DNA of 64,000 nucleotides from Vannielia litorea (GTDB taxonomy: Bacteria > Pseudomonadota > Alphaproteobacteria > Rhodobacterales > Rhodobacteraceae). The position numbers and the translations under genes were made by a program. The stretch spans positions 1,364,001 to 1,428,000 of the forward strand of contig NZ_FSRL01000001.1 of assembly GCF_900142295.1 (NCBI RefSeq), written 5' to 3'. Below the pieces are notes generated by a model. The model saw nothing but the letters and a program-made list of their open reading frames with translations, ran no database searches and was not told the DNA's origin. Of this stretch, positions 8,907 to 18,233 are shown piece by piece (within the stretch, counting starts at the first letter, position 1; each line of letters starts with the position of its first letter).

Positions 8907-9551
8907 ATGCCCAATCCAACAACCCTTGTCGGCAAGTTCATTGACTACCGTGTCCCGGATGGCGGGGCCCTCTTGCCCGCCGATGAGGCCCATATGCACC
9001 ACGGATTCTTGCGGGGAAAGAGCACCATTGTGGCGGCCAACGTCTATTCTGCGGCTGTCGGCGGTGCGCCGACCTCGATCTGGAATTTTCGCTTTTTGCA
9101 GTATGTGCAGGGCGCGGTCACCAACTGCCGCTTCGATCAACCGGTTCTGACCGGTCCGCTCTCGGGCTGCTGGTGCTTTACCTACATGCGCGGCGCTCAA
9201 AGGCGGGTGGCCCATGTGGGAACGCTTGTGTCGCCCGACTCAGCGGAGTCCATCAAGGTAAAGAAGGCCTGGTCCAGCCGGATCGCCAAGAACCCGGCCG
9301 ACCCGAACACCGGGATCACCCAGGTGATGGGCAACAACGCCGCCCAGGTCATGGGCGATGCCGAAACCCACGTGCTCCATGGCCAGATCGGCGGAAGCCC
9401 CTATGACATCAAGGTCTGCGCTTACTTCGAGAACAACCAGGCCTGGTCCATCCTGACCTGCCGGGAAGGCGGGCGAACCAAGATCGTGAAGGCCAAGCCG
9501 ATGCCTCTGGTCACCTGGCAACGCGCTCAGCAGGTGCTGACCTTCGCTTGA
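8907..9551 (+). CDS. Hypothetical protein, 214 aa
   Basis: Not recognised. The ATG at 8907 follows a GGGAGG ribosome-binding site. The product has no signal peptide or membrane span and is rich in Gly, Ala, Val and Asn. It contains His-Met-His-His near residue 29 and cysteines in the stretches FTNCRF-like, GCWCFTYM and KVCAYFE/LTCREG. The four or five Cys could bind metal or form disulfides but do not match a motif I know. It is a single gene converging on ssb. Confidence 0.7.
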   Translation: MPNPTTLVGKFIDYRVPDGGALLPADEAHMHHGFLRGKSTIVAANVYSAAVGGAPTSIWNFRFLQYVQGAVTNCRFDQPVLTGPLSGCWCFTYMRGAQRRVAHVGTLVSPDSAESIKVKKAWSSRIAKNPADPNTGITQVMGNNAAQVMGDAETHVLHGQIGGSPYDIKVCAYFENNQAWSILTCREGGRTKIVKAKPMPLVTWQRAQQVLTFA

Positions 9552-9567
9552 GTGCTCATAGGGTTTC

Positions 9568-9587
9568 GGGCGCGGCCAGCCGCGCCC
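9568..9587. terminator. Bidirectional hairpin between convergent genes
   Basis: GGGCGCGG and CCGCGCCC form a perfect 8-bp stem around a CCAG tetraloop, placed between the stops of the convergent unknown gene (8907) and ssb. There is no T run on either side, so termination strength is uncertain. Confidence 0.5.
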
Positions 9588-9609
9588 GGTGCCTCGCAGC
9601 AGGGCCGTG

Positions 9610-10122
9610 TCAGAACGGGATTTCGTCGTCGATGTCGCCGGCCGGAGCACGGCCGCCGCCACCACCGGACCCGCCACCGTAGTCGCGATCGTCATAGCCG
9701 CCACGGTCGTCGTAGCCGCCGCCGGAGGAAGACCCTCCACCGTAGCCACCACCACCGCCGCCGCCTTCGCTGCGACCGTCGAGCATGGTCAGCGTGCCGT
9801 CGTAGCCTTGCAGCACCACCTCGGTAGAGTAGCGATCCTGTCCGCTCTGGTCTTGCCATTTGCGGGTTTGCAGCTTGCCCTCGATGTAGACCTTGGAGCC
9901 CTTCTTGAGGTACTGCTCCGCGATCCGCACGAGACCTTCCTGGAAGATCGCCACAGAATGCCACTCGGTGCGCTCCTTGCGCTCGCCGGTGTTGCGATCC
10001 TTCCAGGTCTCGGAGGTGGCAATGCGCAGGTTGCACACCTTGCCGCCATTCTGGAATGTGCGGACCTCGGGATCGCGACCCAGATTGCCAATCAGGATCA
10101 CCTTGTTCACGGAACCGGCCAT
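9610..10122 (-). CDS. ssb: Single-stranded DNA-binding protein
   Basis: Binds single-stranded DNA during replication, repair and recombination. The 170-residue protein has an N-terminal OB fold ([17 protein letters not shown] to about residue 110). A glycine-rich, low-complexity linker with [12 protein letters not shown] repeats follows. It ends in the conserved acidic tip DDEIPF that recruits partner proteins. The start has MAGSVNKV, typical of the family. It is transcribed divergently from the lytic transglycosylase gene. A clear SOS box was not found upstream. Confidence 0.97.
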   Translation of the reverse strand: MAGSVNKVILIGNLGRDPEVRTFQNGGKVCNLRIATSETWKDRNTGERKERTEWHSVAIFQEGLVRIAEQYLKKGSKVYIEGKLQTRKWQDQSGQDRYSTEVVLQGYDGTLTMLDGRSEGGGGGGGYGGGSSSGGGYDDRGGYDDRDYGGGSGGGGGRAPAGDIDDEIPF

Positions 10123-10311
10123 GGCACGGACCTCCCCATATCTTGTGGCTCGAATCTTTCGCTGACGCTACACCACCTGAACATGGTTAAAAACCGGTTT
10201 ACGGTGCCCCGGGCGCTTGTGCGCAAATGCGGGGTGGAAGACCGGTCGATTTCGACTAGAATGCCGGGAGCGAAATGGCCCGAGGGCCAGTGAACAACGG
10301 GACCGAGGGGC

Positions 10312-10896
10312 ATGAAGAGAACAGTTGCGGCGGTGGTCTGCCTGTGTCTGGCAACGCCTGTGGTGGGTGAATCCTTTTCATCGAAGTCACGCAAGAAGCT
10401 CTTTCTCAACCAGACCAAGCTGCTCGATAGCCGTGCGGCGAGCCAATATGCCGCTTCGGTGCGGCTCCAGCCGCCGACGGTCAATACGCCCTCCAAGCAT
10501 GACGATCAGGGGCCGCGGTTCAACGGCTCCTACAAGGGTGTCTACCTTCCGATGGCGAGGGCGGCCGCGCAGAAGCACGGCGTGCCGGAAGACCTGTTTC
10601 TGCGGCTGGTGCAGCAGGAAAGCGGATGGAAGCCCGCGGCCAAGAGCCACAAGGGCGCGATCGGGCTGGCCCAGCTCATGCCGTTCACGGCGGCCAAGAT
10701 GGGCGTGGACCCGCATGACCCCAAGCAGAACCTCGACGGCGGCGCCAAGTACCTGCGGCTGATGTACGACCGCTACAAGAGTTGGCGCCTTGCGCTGGCG
10801 GCCTATAACGCCGGGCCGGGCGCGGTGGACAAGTACGGGGGCGTGCCGCCGTACCGGGAAACCAAGAACTACGTCAAAGTGATCTGGGGCTCCTGA
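10312..10896 (+). CDS. Lytic transglycosylase, Slt/GH23 type
   Basis: Periplasmic enzyme that cleaves the MurNAc-GlcNAc bond in peptidoglycan. A signal peptide covers about residues 1-19. The transglycosylase domain runs from about residue 85 to the end. Catalytic Glu103 is in QQESGWKP, followed by [10 protein letters not shown] at 115-124 and AYNAGPGAV at 164-172, the order expected for GH23. At 194 residues it is a compact single-domain form. A TAGAAT -10-like element lies upstream near 10256. The next gene starts 10 bases after the stop and may be cotranscribed. Confidence 0.9.
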   Translation: MKRTVAAVVCLCLATPVVGESFSSKSRKKLFLNQTKLLDSRAASQYAASVRLQPPTVNTPSKHDDQGPRFNGSYKGVYLPMARAAAQKHGVPEDLFLRLVQQESGWKPAAKSHKGAIGLAQLMPFTAAKMGVDPHDPKQNLDGGAKYLRLMYDRYKSWRLALAAYNAGPGAVDKYGGVPPYRETKNYVKVIWGS

Positions 10897-10906
10897 GCCT
10901 GTCTCG

Positions 10907-11353
10907 ATGAAAAGATCGCTTATCATCATCCTGTCCGTGGTGGTCCTTGCCGGCGTCGGCAGCCTTGGGTGGCTGGGGTATCGGGGCATTTCCGGCCTGT
11001 TCTCGGTTTTCACCGAGGTCGATGACCCGGTGATCTCGATGCACGCGGCGATGGCCGATAACCGCGATGACGAGGCCTACGGCTACCTGGCGCAGGACCT
11101 TCAGGCGAAGGTCGGCCCGGAGGAGTTCGAGCGCGAGTTCCGTGCCCAGCAGATCTGGGGCGATGACGGCACCTTCTCTTTCACCAGCCGCAACATCAGC
11201 GGCAAACTGGCGCGGATCAAGGGCAGCTATACCCGCGCAGACGGCTCGGTGCTGCCGGTTTTCGTGGAGCTGGTCCACGAACGCGAGCAATGGAAGATCT
11301 CGCGCTTCCACTTCGGCTCGCCGCCGCCGGGACAGGAGGAGTGGGAGATCTGA
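10907..11353 (+). CDS. Membrane-anchored hypothetical protein (DUF4864-like fold)
   Basis: A 148-residue protein with one N-terminal membrane anchor (about residues 4-25) and a periplasmic domain. The domain resembles the NTF2-like proteins annotated as DUF4864/DUF4878: a helical start (HAAMADNRDDEAYGYL) and then beta strands ending in WKISRFHF. The match is by eye only. It follows the lytic transglycosylase gene by 10 bases and probably shares its transcript. The biochemical role is unknown. Confidence 0.7.
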   Translation: MKRSLIIILSVVVLAGVGSLGWLGYRGISGLFSVFTEVDDPVISMHAAMADNRDDEAYGYLAQDLQAKVGPEEFEREFRAQQIWGDDGTFSFTSRNISGKLARIKGSYTRADGSVLPVFVELVHEREQWKISRFHFGSPPPGQEEWEI

Positions 11354-11416
11354 CCGCGGTCAGAAGCGCTCCCTGGTTATTCTTGCGTTAACACGCCGCC
11401 CGACGCAGAGGGCCGT

Positions 11417-13501
11417 TCATTCCGCCGCCATCGTGATCACCGGCTCCATGCCCTGAAGTTCCTCGTCGGAGAGGTGGCATTTGATCTGGTGGCCCTCGGC
11501 CATTGTCCGCATCGGCGGCACTTCGCGTTCGCAGAGCCCGCCCGGCACCTTGTCTTTCCAGTGGCAGCGGGTCTGGAACGGGCAGCCGGAGGGCGGGTTC
11601 ATGGCGGAGGGAATGTCGCCCTCCAGCACGATATGTTTTTTCTTCACCCGCGTGTCGGCAATGGGCACGGCCGAGAGCAGGGCCTCGGTATAGGGGTGAT
11701 AGGGCGGCGAGAACACCTGGTTGGTCTCGCCGATCTCGACGACATGGCCGAGATACATCACCATCACCCGGTCTGACAGGTAGCGCACGATCGAGAGGTC
11801 GTGGCTGATGAACAGGAGTGTTGTCTTCTCTTCGCGTTGAATTTCCATTAACAGGTCGGTCACGGCAGCCTGCACGCTCACGTCCAGCGCCGAAACCGGC
11901 TCATCCGCAACCACGATCTTGGCCCCGCCCGCGAAGGCTCGGGCGATCCCGACCCGTTGCTTCTGGCCGCCCGATAGCTGGCGTGGCATGCGCTCTGCGA
12001 AGGCGCGGGGGAGCTTTACGAGGTCGAGCAATTCGAGCATTCGCGCCTCGCGCTCGCGGTCGTTCTGTCCGATACGGAAGATCTCGAGCGCGCGGATGAT
12101 CTGGCGCCCAACGGTCATCGAGGGGTTGAGCGTGTCGAAGGGGTTCTGGAACACCATCTGCACGGAGGACACGGTATCGGGGTTGCGGGCCTCGATGGGG
12201 GTGTCCTGGATGTCCTGGTTGAAGAGCAGGATCTGGCCTTCGGTCGCCGTCTCGAGCCCCATCAGCACCTTGGCGAAGGTAGATTTGCCGCAGCCGGATT
12301 CGCCAACGATGGCAAGGGTTTCGGACTCGCGGGCCTCGAAGGTGAGGGTTTCGTTGGCCTTGACCACGCGAGTGTCGCCGCCGCCGAAAAGGGCGTTGGA
12401 TGCGACCTCGTAGTACTTCTTGAGGTGGTCCATCTTAAGCACCACATCGCCGGGCTCGGACTTCTTGTGGGTGGTCTCGGCGACCACCGGGGCGTTCCAG
12501 TCGATCTCCTCGAAGCGCAGGCAGCGGGTGGCGTGGCGGTCGTTGCCCGCCACGTCGAACATGGGAATGCTGCCCTGGTCGCAGCGGCCCGCCTCGAAGT
12601 AGTCGCAGCGGGGGCCGAAGTTACAGCCCTGCGGGCGCTCGTGGGGCAGGGGGAAGTTGCCGGGAATGGCCTTGAGGGGCCTTGCGTTCTTGTCGGCTCC
12701 GGGCAGCGGGATGGAGCGGAAGAGGGCCTGGGTGTAGGGGTGCTGCATCTGGTCGAAGACGTCTTCGATGGAGCCCCGCTCGACGGCCTCGCCGGAGTAC
12801 ATGACGCAGAGGCGGTCGCAGGTTTCGAGCACCAGGCCGAGGTTGTGGGAGATGAACAGCATCGAGGTGCCGTATTTCTTGCCGAGATCCTTCACCAGAT
12901 CGACCACGGCGGCCTCGACGGTCACGTCGAGGGCGGTGGTGGGCTCGTCGAGGATCAGCAGAGAAGGCTTTGACATCAAGGCCATGGCGATGACGATGCG
13001 CTGTTGCTGGCCGCCGGAGAGCTGGTGCGGGAAGCTCTTCAGCATCCGTTCGGGGTCGGGGAGCTTGACGTCGGTGACCACTTCGAGCGCGCGCTGCCAG
13101 GCCTCCTTCTCGCCGATGCCCTCGTGGATCATCGGCACTTCCATAAGTTGCTTGCCGATCCGCATTGCGGGGTTCAGCGAGGCCATAGGCTCTTGATAAA
13201 TCATGGCAATTTCCTTGCCACGGATGTCGCGCAGGCGCTCGTCACTCATCTGGCCGAGGTCTTCGCCCTTGAACTTGATCGAGCCGCCGACGACCCGGCC
13301 GTTGACGCCAAGATCCTGCATCACGCCCAGCGCCACGGTGCTCTTGCCGCAGCCGGATTCTCCAACCAATCCAAGGGCTTCGCCCGGCATCACCTTGGCG
13401 GAGAAGTCCATGACGGCGGGGATCTCCCGGAGCCGGGTGAAGAAGGAGATGGAGAGCTTGTCGATCTCCAGGATGGGCCCGTCATAATTTTTTTCAGCCA
13501 A
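11417..13501 (-). CDS. Dipeptide/oligopeptide-type ABC transporter, fused double ATPase
   Basis: One 694-residue polypeptide carries both ATPase domains that are separate (DppD and DppF) in many bacteria. Domain 1 has Walker A GESGCGKST at 47-55, LSGGQ at 161-165 and LLILDE at 181-186. Domain 2 has Walker A at 400-408, LSGGQ at 509-513 and its own Walker B near 529. Each half ends in an oligo-HPY region with a four-cysteine set (293/299/307/327 and 640/646/657/675), which in related DppD/F proteins can hold an iron-sulfur cluster. The TTG at 13501 has GGAGG five bases upstream; earlier in-frame ATGs lack homology. Confidence 0.9.
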   Translation of the reverse strand: MAEKNYDGPILEIDKLSISFFTRLREIPAVMDFSAKVMPGEALGLVGESGCGKSTVALGVMQDLGVNGRVVGGSIKFKGEDLGQMSDERLRDIRGKEIAMIYQEPMASLNPAMRIGKQLMEVPMIHEGIGEKEAWQRALEVVTDVKLPDPERMLKSFPHQLSGGQQQRIVIAMALMSKPSLLILDEPTTALDVTVEAAVVDLVKDLGKKYGTSMLFISHNLGLVLETCDRLCVMYSGEAVERGSIEDVFDQMQHPYTQALFRSIPLPGADKNARPLKAIPGNFPLPHERPQGCNFGPRCDYFEAGRCDQGSIPMFDVAGNDRHATRCLRFEEIDWNAPVVAETTHKKSEPGDVVLKMDHLKKYYEVASNALFGGGDTRVVKANETLTFEARESETLAIVGESGCGKSTFAKVLMGLETATEGQILLFNQDIQDTPIEARNPDTVSSVQMVFQNPFDTLNPSMTVGRQIIRALEIFRIGQNDREREARMLELLDLVKLPRAFAERMPRQLSGGQKQRVGIARAFAGGAKIVVADEPVSALDVSVQAAVTDLLMEIQREEKTTLLFISHDLSIVRYLSDRVMVMYLGHVVEIGETNQVFSPPYHPYTEALLSAVPIADTRVKKKHIVLEGDIPSAMNPPSGCPFQTRCHWKDKVPGGLCEREVPPMRTMAEGHQIKCHLSDEELQGMEPVITMAAE

Positions 13502-13650
13502 GGGGGCCTCCGGCGTTAAGTGGTTTTGAGGACACAGGCACAACCGATACACAACCCATGCACAACCCATATGCATGTCTTTTGACATAGGCCGCGCGGG
13601 TTAACCCGGCGGGCGCAGGGGGTTGACGGCGCCCAGAGGGTTGGCGGGAG

Positions 13651-13673
13651 ATCCTCGGGTCAGGCCCGAGGAT
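13651..13673. repeat. Palindromic interspersed repeat (REP-like)
   Basis: ATCCTCGGG and CCCGAGGAT form a perfect 9-bp inverted repeat around TCAGG, followed by GAC. This sequence resembles a palindrome widely scattered between genes in alphaproteobacteria, which creates false VILGPDPRI-like peptides when translated. It sits between the permease and ATPase genes of the transporter and may stabilise or attenuate the mRNA. Assignment to the repeat family is from memory. Confidence 0.6.
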
Positions 13674-13702
13674 GACGGCGGAAGGGACGGCGGGCAGGCG
13701 CA

Positions 13703-15118
13703 TCAATCCTTCAGGCTCTCTTCGCGCAACCCGTCGGCCAGCAGGTTGAGGCCGAGCACGAGGCTCATCAGGGCCAGCGCGGGAGCGAGGGCCGGGTGGG
13801 GGTAGATCGACAGCAGCTTGCGGCCGGAGTTGATGGTGGTGCCCCAGTCCGGGCTGTCGGGCGGCAGGCCGAGGCCGAAGAAGCCGAGCGTGCCGAGCAG
13901 GATGGTGGTGTAGCCGATGCGCAGGCAGAAATCGACGATCAGCGGCCCGCGGGCGTTGGGCAGGATCTCCCAGAGCATGATGTACCAGGGGCCCTCGCCG
14001 CGGGTCTGGGCGGCGGCCACGTAGTCGCGGGTCTTGATGTCGAGCGCGAGGCCCCGGACGATCCGGAAGACGGTGGGCGAGTTCACGAAGACCACCGAGA
14101 CAAAGACCACGAGGATGTTGCCCGGCATCGAGATGAGGCCGAAGGGATCGGCGTTCCAGGCCACGCCGAGGTAGATGTAGCCGCCGATCAGCACCGAGGC
14201 GCCGATGTAGAGGTTTCGCTTGGTCGGGTCGGTGAAGTAGCGCGAGTTGAAGAGCACCACGAGGAAGATGATGGGGAAGAGGAAGAGCACGCCGGCCATG
14301 TAGCGCGGCAGGCCGGACTGGACGATCTCGGGGGTGACCAGCAGGTAGAAGAGCAGGATCACCGGGAAGGCGAGGATGAGGTTGGCGAGGAAGCTCAGGA
14401 AGGTGTCGAGCTTGCCGCCGTAGAAGCCCGCGGGCAGGCCGAGGGTGATGCCGACCATGAAGGCGAAGATGGTGGCGAAGGGGGCGATCTTCATCACTTC
14501 CCAGCTGCCGGCGACCATGCGCGAGAAGACATCACGGGCCAGGGTGTCGCCGCCCAGCAGATACCACTCCAGCCCGGCGGTGCCCTCGGGCGTGGGCGTG
14601 CCCGGCACCTTGTTCTTCAGGCCCGAGACGGCGGTGAGCGGATCGTGGGTGAGGATCATCTGGTGAAAGATCGCGGTGAAGACCCAGAACAGCACGACGC
14701 CGAAGCCGATCATGCCGACGGTGGAGTCGAAGAGCTTGCCGTAGAGCCCGAGCCTCCGCTTGAAGAGGATCGAGAGGGTGAAGACGGCGGCCATGGCGAT
14801 CCAGACCGGGATCAGCCGGGCCGAGACATGGCCGATGATGCCCTTGGCGCCGCCGGGCAGCAGCATGCCCACCAGCAGGTAGCCCACCACGCAGGCCAGC
14901 GCGACGTAGAGCGCGCCCAGGGTGACGAAGCCGATGTAGTCCATCGGCGTGCGGGTTCGCACCGCCGTACCGTCGTGCTGGATCATCAGCTCGCCCGACT
15001 TCATGCCGAAGAGGCCGAGCAGGAATTGCAGCAGGAAGGCGGCGGCCAGCACCGCCGCGGCGGTGAGGAAGATCGGGTTGAGGAAGCCGAGGCTGCCGGT
15101 CCAGGTAAGGGGTTCCAT
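13703..15118 (-). CDS. Dipeptide-type ABC transporter permease (DppC type, enlarged)
   Basis: Permease subunit of the importer, with the DppC-type GGDTLARDVFSRM motif. The EAA-like loop is TRDYVAAAQTRGEGPWYIML, followed by the C-terminal LPPDSPDWGTTINSGR signature. At 471 residues it is much longer than the usual ~300. About 150 residues with three or four extra spans precede the canonical part, and roughly 70 extra residues with two spans separate the ILAFP segment from the EAA loop. The ATG at 15118 has GGGAG upstream. The preceding permease ends 13 bases before it. Confidence 0.85.
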   Translation of the reverse strand: MEPLTWTGSLGFLNPIFLTAAAVLAAAFLLQFLLGLFGMKSGELMIQHDGTAVRTRTPMDYIGFVTLGALYVALACVVGYLLVGMLLPGGAKGIIGHVSARLIPVWIAMAAVFTLSILFKRRLGLYGKLFDSTVGMIGFGVVLFWVFTAIFHQMILTHDPLTAVSGLKNKVPGTPTPEGTAGLEWYLLGGDTLARDVFSRMVAGSWEVMKIAPFATIFAFMVGITLGLPAGFYGGKLDTFLSFLANLILAFPVILLFYLLVTPEIVQSGLPRYMAGVLFLFPIIFLVVLFNSRYFTDPTKRNLYIGASVLIGGYIYLGVAWNADPFGLISMPGNILVVFVSVVFVNSPTVFRIVRGLALDIKTRDYVAAAQTRGEGPWYIMLWEILPNARGPLIVDFCLRIGYTTILLGTLGFFGLGLPPDSPDWGTTINSGRKLLSIYPHPALAPALALMSLVLGLNLLADGLREESLKD

Positions 15119-15131
15119 GTGCTTTTCTCCC

Positions 15132-16178
15132 TTACGAAATGCGGATGCGCGGGTTGAGGTAGACATATCCGATGTCGGATATGAGCTGGGTGATCAGCAC
15201 CACCAGTACCGAGACCACCGAGACCCCGAGCAGCAGGTCGATGTCGTTGTTGCCGGCCGCCTGCACCAGCGCCCAGCCGAAGCCCTTGTAGTTGAAGAGG
15301 CTCTCCACGATCACCACGCCGTTCAGCAGCCAGGGGAACTGCAGCATGATGACGGTGAAGGGGGCGATGAGCGCGTTGCGCAGCGCGTGCTTCATCACGA
15401 TGTTGGGAAAGCTCACCCCCTTCAGCCGGGCGGTGCGGATGTATTGCGCGGTCATCACCTCGGCCATCGAGGCGCGGGTCATCCGGGCGATGTAGCCCAT
15501 GCCGTAGAGCGCGATCGTCAGCACCGGGAGGAAGAAGTTCTCGAAGGTGGCGCCGTCCATGGCGGAGGTGGCGGTGCCTTTGAACCATTTCAGCCCGACG
15601 GCGGAGGAGGCGAAGATGGCGATCAGGATCACGCCCGAGACGTATTCGGGCATCGCGGTGGTGGCGATGGAGACGGTGGAGAGGGTCCGGTCGGTGCGGG
15701 AGCCCTCGCGCATGCCGGCGAGCACGCCGAGCAGCAGGGCGGAGGGCACCATCAGCACCATGACCCAGAGCATGAGCTTGGCGGTCAGCCCGAGCCGGGT
15801 TCCGATGATGCTGGCCACGGAATCGCGGAAGACGGTGCTCTCGCCCCAGTAGCCCTGGAGGATGCCGCAGAAGGTGGGGGACTCGGCGGGTGTTTCGGCC
15901 AGTTCGGCGCAGCGGCCGGCGACCACCTCGCCGTTCTCCTCGCGGGTCCAGCCCGGCACGACGCCGAGCCATTCGCCATAGCGGACGACCATGGGTTGCC
16001 CGAAGCCGTTCTTCTCGAGCCAGCCCTGAACCTCGGTGTCCGACATCCGCGAGTTGCCCTGGAACTTGGCGAGCTTCTCGAGATTGCTGTCGAGGTTGGT
16101 CAGGTAGAACACGATGAAACTGAGGCAGAGGGCCGTCAGGATCATCGTCCCGATGCGACGTAGGAGAAATCTTCCCAT
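15132..16178 (-). CDS. Dipeptide-type ABC transporter permease (DppB type)
   Basis: A 348-residue permease with the N-terminal MGRFLLRRIGTMILTALCLSFIVF span typical of DppB/OppB. It has five or six further spans and an EAA-type loop (IRTARLKGVSFPNIVMKHALRNA region, in two overlapping parts). A periplasmic segment of about 100 residues follows the first span, as usual in this family. It is preceded by the binding-protein gene with a strong hairpin between them and followed by the DppC-type gene. Confidence 0.9.
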   Translation of the reverse strand: MGRFLLRRIGTMILTALCLSFIVFYLTNLDSNLEKLAKFQGNSRMSDTEVQGWLEKNGFGQPMVVRYGEWLGVVPGWTREENGEVVAGRCAELAETPAESPTFCGILQGYWGESTVFRDSVASIIGTRLGLTAKLMLWVMVLMVPSALLLGVLAGMREGSRTDRTLSTVSIATTAMPEYVSGVILIAIFASSAVGLKWFKGTATSAMDGATFENFFLPVLTIALYGMGYIARMTRASMAEVMTAQYIRTARLKGVSFPNIVMKHALRNALIAPFTVIMLQFPWLLNGVVIVESLFNYKGFGWALVQAAGNNDIDLLLGVSVVSVLVVLITQLISDIGYVYLNPRIRIS

Positions 16179-16238
16179 GGGTGGTCCCTGTCTGGCCGCG
16201 CGGGGTTATTGATTTTGGGTGTGCGCGGCTTGGATGGG

Positions 16239-16266
16239 CGGACGGGGCCGGAACCGGCCCCGTCCG
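16239..16266 (-). terminator. Intercistronic hairpin after the binding-protein gene
   Basis: CGGACGGGGCCGG and CCGGCCCCGTCCG make a perfect 13-bp inverted repeat separated by two A residues. It lies 7 bases past the stop of the substrate-binding gene. Such hairpins often let the binding protein be made in excess over the permeases by partial termination or 3' protection. No T run is seen. Confidence 0.7.
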
Positions 16267-16273
16267 GATGGCA

Positions 16274-17923
16274 TCAGGCCTGTTCGATCCACCACTTGTA
16301 GTGATGCATCTCGAAGGTCGGGTGCATCTCGGTGTTGTGGACGGTGGGCTTGTAGTGGCGGAAGAGCGAGCGCCAGTAGGGCTGGATGACCACGCCCTCG
16401 TCGAGCATGATCTGCTCGAGCTTGGCCATGACCTCCGAGCGCTTCTCGGCGTTGTCGATCGACATGGCCTCGGCCAGGAGGTTGTCGAACTCCTCGTTGG
16501 CGAAGGCGGCCTCGTTCCAGGCCACGCCGGACTTGTAGGCCAGCGCGAGGATCTGGACACCGAGGGGGCGCATGTTCCACTCGGTGGCCGACCAGGGGTA
16601 GGCGAGCCAGTCGTTCCAGAAGGTCGAGCCGGGCAGGATGGTGCGCTTGACGTTGATGCCCGCGTCGCGGCACTGGGCGGCCACGGCATCGCAGGTGGCG
16701 GACTGCCATTCGTCGTCGATCGAGATCAGCTCGAACTCGGTGTCGGCGTGGCCGGCGGCCGTGAGCATCTCCATCGCCGCCGCCGGATCGGGCGCGGGCG
16801 TGTCGATCTTGGCGTATTCCGGGTGGATCGGGCAGACATGGTGGTTTTCGGCCACCGTGCCGAGGCCGGAGTAGCCCAGCTCGAGCACCACCGCGTTATC
16901 GACCGCGCGCTGCAGCGCCTTGCGGACATCGGCGTTGTCGTAAGGGGCGTTGGACTGGTTGAAGCGCACGCAGAGCGTGGCCGCCGTGACCGCCTCGGAC
17001 TTGGTGAAGCCGATGCCGTCGAGCACGTCGATGAACTCGCCGGTGGACTGGTAGGTCATGTCGACCTCGTCGGCGTCCATCGCGGCCATCCAGGCGGCCA
17101 TGTCGGTGCCGAAGTCGATGAACTCGATGGTGTCGAGATAGGCCTCGCCGCCCCACCAGTTGTGGTCGGTGTTCTTGACCAGGGTCTGCTTGACGCCCAC
17201 TTCGTTGTCGCCGGGCAGGAAGGGCCCGGTGCCGATCGGGTTCTCGGCCGGATCGCCGCCGTCGTAGCTCTGGTGCACGATCGCGGCCGGGTAGTCGGCC
17301 ATGCCGGGCACGATGGTGATGTCGGGCGCGGAGCAGACGAGCTTGACGGTCAGATCATCGACCTTGGTGATCGCGCCGTCGCGGGCCATGCCCTTCTCGT
17401 CGTCGATCAGCGAGGCCATGCGGGAGGCCATCGAGTTGCCCTCGACGCCCTTCTCGCACCAGCGGTTGAAGTTGAACACCACGTCGTCGGCGGTGAAGGG
17501 GTCGCCGTTGTTCCAGGTCACGCCGGGGCGGACCTTGAGGGTGTATTCGGTGGCGTCGTCATTGGCCTCCCAGCTCTCCAGCAGGCGGCCTTCAAAGGTG
17601 CCGTCCTTGTTGTACTGGACGAGATACTCGAGCCAGCCGCGGGAGAAGTTGGCCATCTGGGACCAGTCGAAGTTGCGCGGGTCCTTCAGCGCCTTGGTTT
17701 CCATCTGCACGCGCAAGGTGCCGCCCATCTGGGGTTCCATGGCGTGGCTCTCGGCCTTCGCGGGCGCGGCGCCGATCAGGCTGTAGGCGCCGGCGGCGGT
17801 CACGCCGAGCGCGGTGGCGCGGGTCAGGAACTCGCGGCGGTCGAGTTTGCCCTCGAGATGCTCTTGGGCATACATCCGGGCCGCGTCGTGCACCGGCCGA
17901 GCGGTTTGGGGGGTGTGCGTCAT
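16274..17923 (-). CDS. ABC transporter substrate-binding protein, family 5 (Tat-exported)
   Basis: Periplasmic binding protein of the SBP_bac_5 family (peptide, nickel or opine-type solutes). The 549-residue product has a long N-region and a twin-arginine signal (DRREFLTR, Arg29-Arg30, then a hydrophobic stretch ending AAPAKA), so it is probably exported folded by Tat. The mature part has the family pattern [11 protein letters not shown]... and [11 protein letters not shown]. The ATG at 17923 follows GGGAGA. It is first of four genes (SBP, DppB, DppC, fused ATPase). The ligand cannot be told from sequence. Confidence 0.9.
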   Translation of the reverse strand: MTHTPQTARPVHDAARMYAQEHLEGKLDRREFLTRATALGVTAAGAYSLIGAAPAKAESHAMEPQMGGTLRVQMETKALKDPRNFDWSQMANFSRGWLEYLVQYNKDGTFEGRLLESWEANDDATEYTLKVRPGVTWNNGDPFTADDVVFNFNRWCEKGVEGNSMASRMASLIDDEKGMARDGAITKVDDLTVKLVCSAPDITIVPGMADYPAAIVHQSYDGGDPAENPIGTGPFLPGDNEVGVKQTLVKNTDHNWWGGEAYLDTIEFIDFGTDMAAWMAAMDADEVDMTYQSTGEFIDVLDGIGFTKSEAVTAATLCVRFNQSNAPYDNADVRKALQRAVDNAVVLELGYSGLGTVAENHHVCPIHPEYAKIDTPAPDPAAAMEMLTAAGHADTEFELISIDDEWQSATCDAVAAQCRDAGINVKRTILPGSTFWNDWLAYPWSATEWNMRPLGVQILALAYKSGVAWNEAAFANEEFDNLLAEAMSIDNAEKRSEVMAKLEQIMLDEGVVIQPYWRSLFRHYKPTVHNTEMHPTFEMHHYKWWIEQA

Positions 17924-18233
17924 CTTGTTCTCCCTGTGACACATGGCTTGGCGGCCCCTTGGTGGCGGCCTTTCTTGTCGTTGCCGGGGAGGCGCGGATG
18001 CCGCATGGGCTGCGGCGATGCGGGAGCGCGATGGCTCGAAAGCAGCTCCCCCCCTGATAACGCAATGAGGCCTGAGCCTCGGGCTCGCGTCAACGTCGCT
18101 TTCCGCCATAGCATGTAACAAATACGACATGGGTGCGAGCCAAAAACGACATCTCCGGCCGAATGCGTCGGAAACGGTCGGTCTTGACCTTAGGGCAGGA
18201 TTTCAACCACTTGCCGGGCGGGCCGCAGGGGGC
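17924..18233. promoter_or_regulatory. 310-bp regulatory gap before the transporter operon
   Basis: No gene is supported here. The stretch holds the presumed promoter and 5' leader of the binding-protein operon (minus strand), and the candidate operator at 18121-18152. To the right lie the last ~80 bases after the AraC-type gene stop. No terminator with a T run is visible after the AraC-type gene. Confidence 0.6.
18121..18152. promoter_or_regulatory. Direct repeat, candidate AraC-family operator
   Basis: AATACGACAT at 18121-18130 recurs as AAAACGACAT at 18143-18152, nine of ten bases identical and 22 bases apart start to start. That is about two helical turns, as for paired AraC half-sites. 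It lies about 200 bp upstream of the binding-protein start codon and about 80 bp beyond the stop of the AraC-type regulator gene. Whether that regulator binds here is inference. Confidence 0.5.

Noticed and set aside
10180..10205. GGTTAAAAACCGGTTTAC upstream of ssb as an SOS box
   Set aside because: Only a loose match to GTTC-N7-GTTC (the fourth base of both halves differs), so not called.
13494..13706. A short minus-strand ORF with a VILGPDPRI-like peptide
   Set aside because: This peptide is the translated REP-like palindrome, a frequent false gene in alphaproteobacteria.
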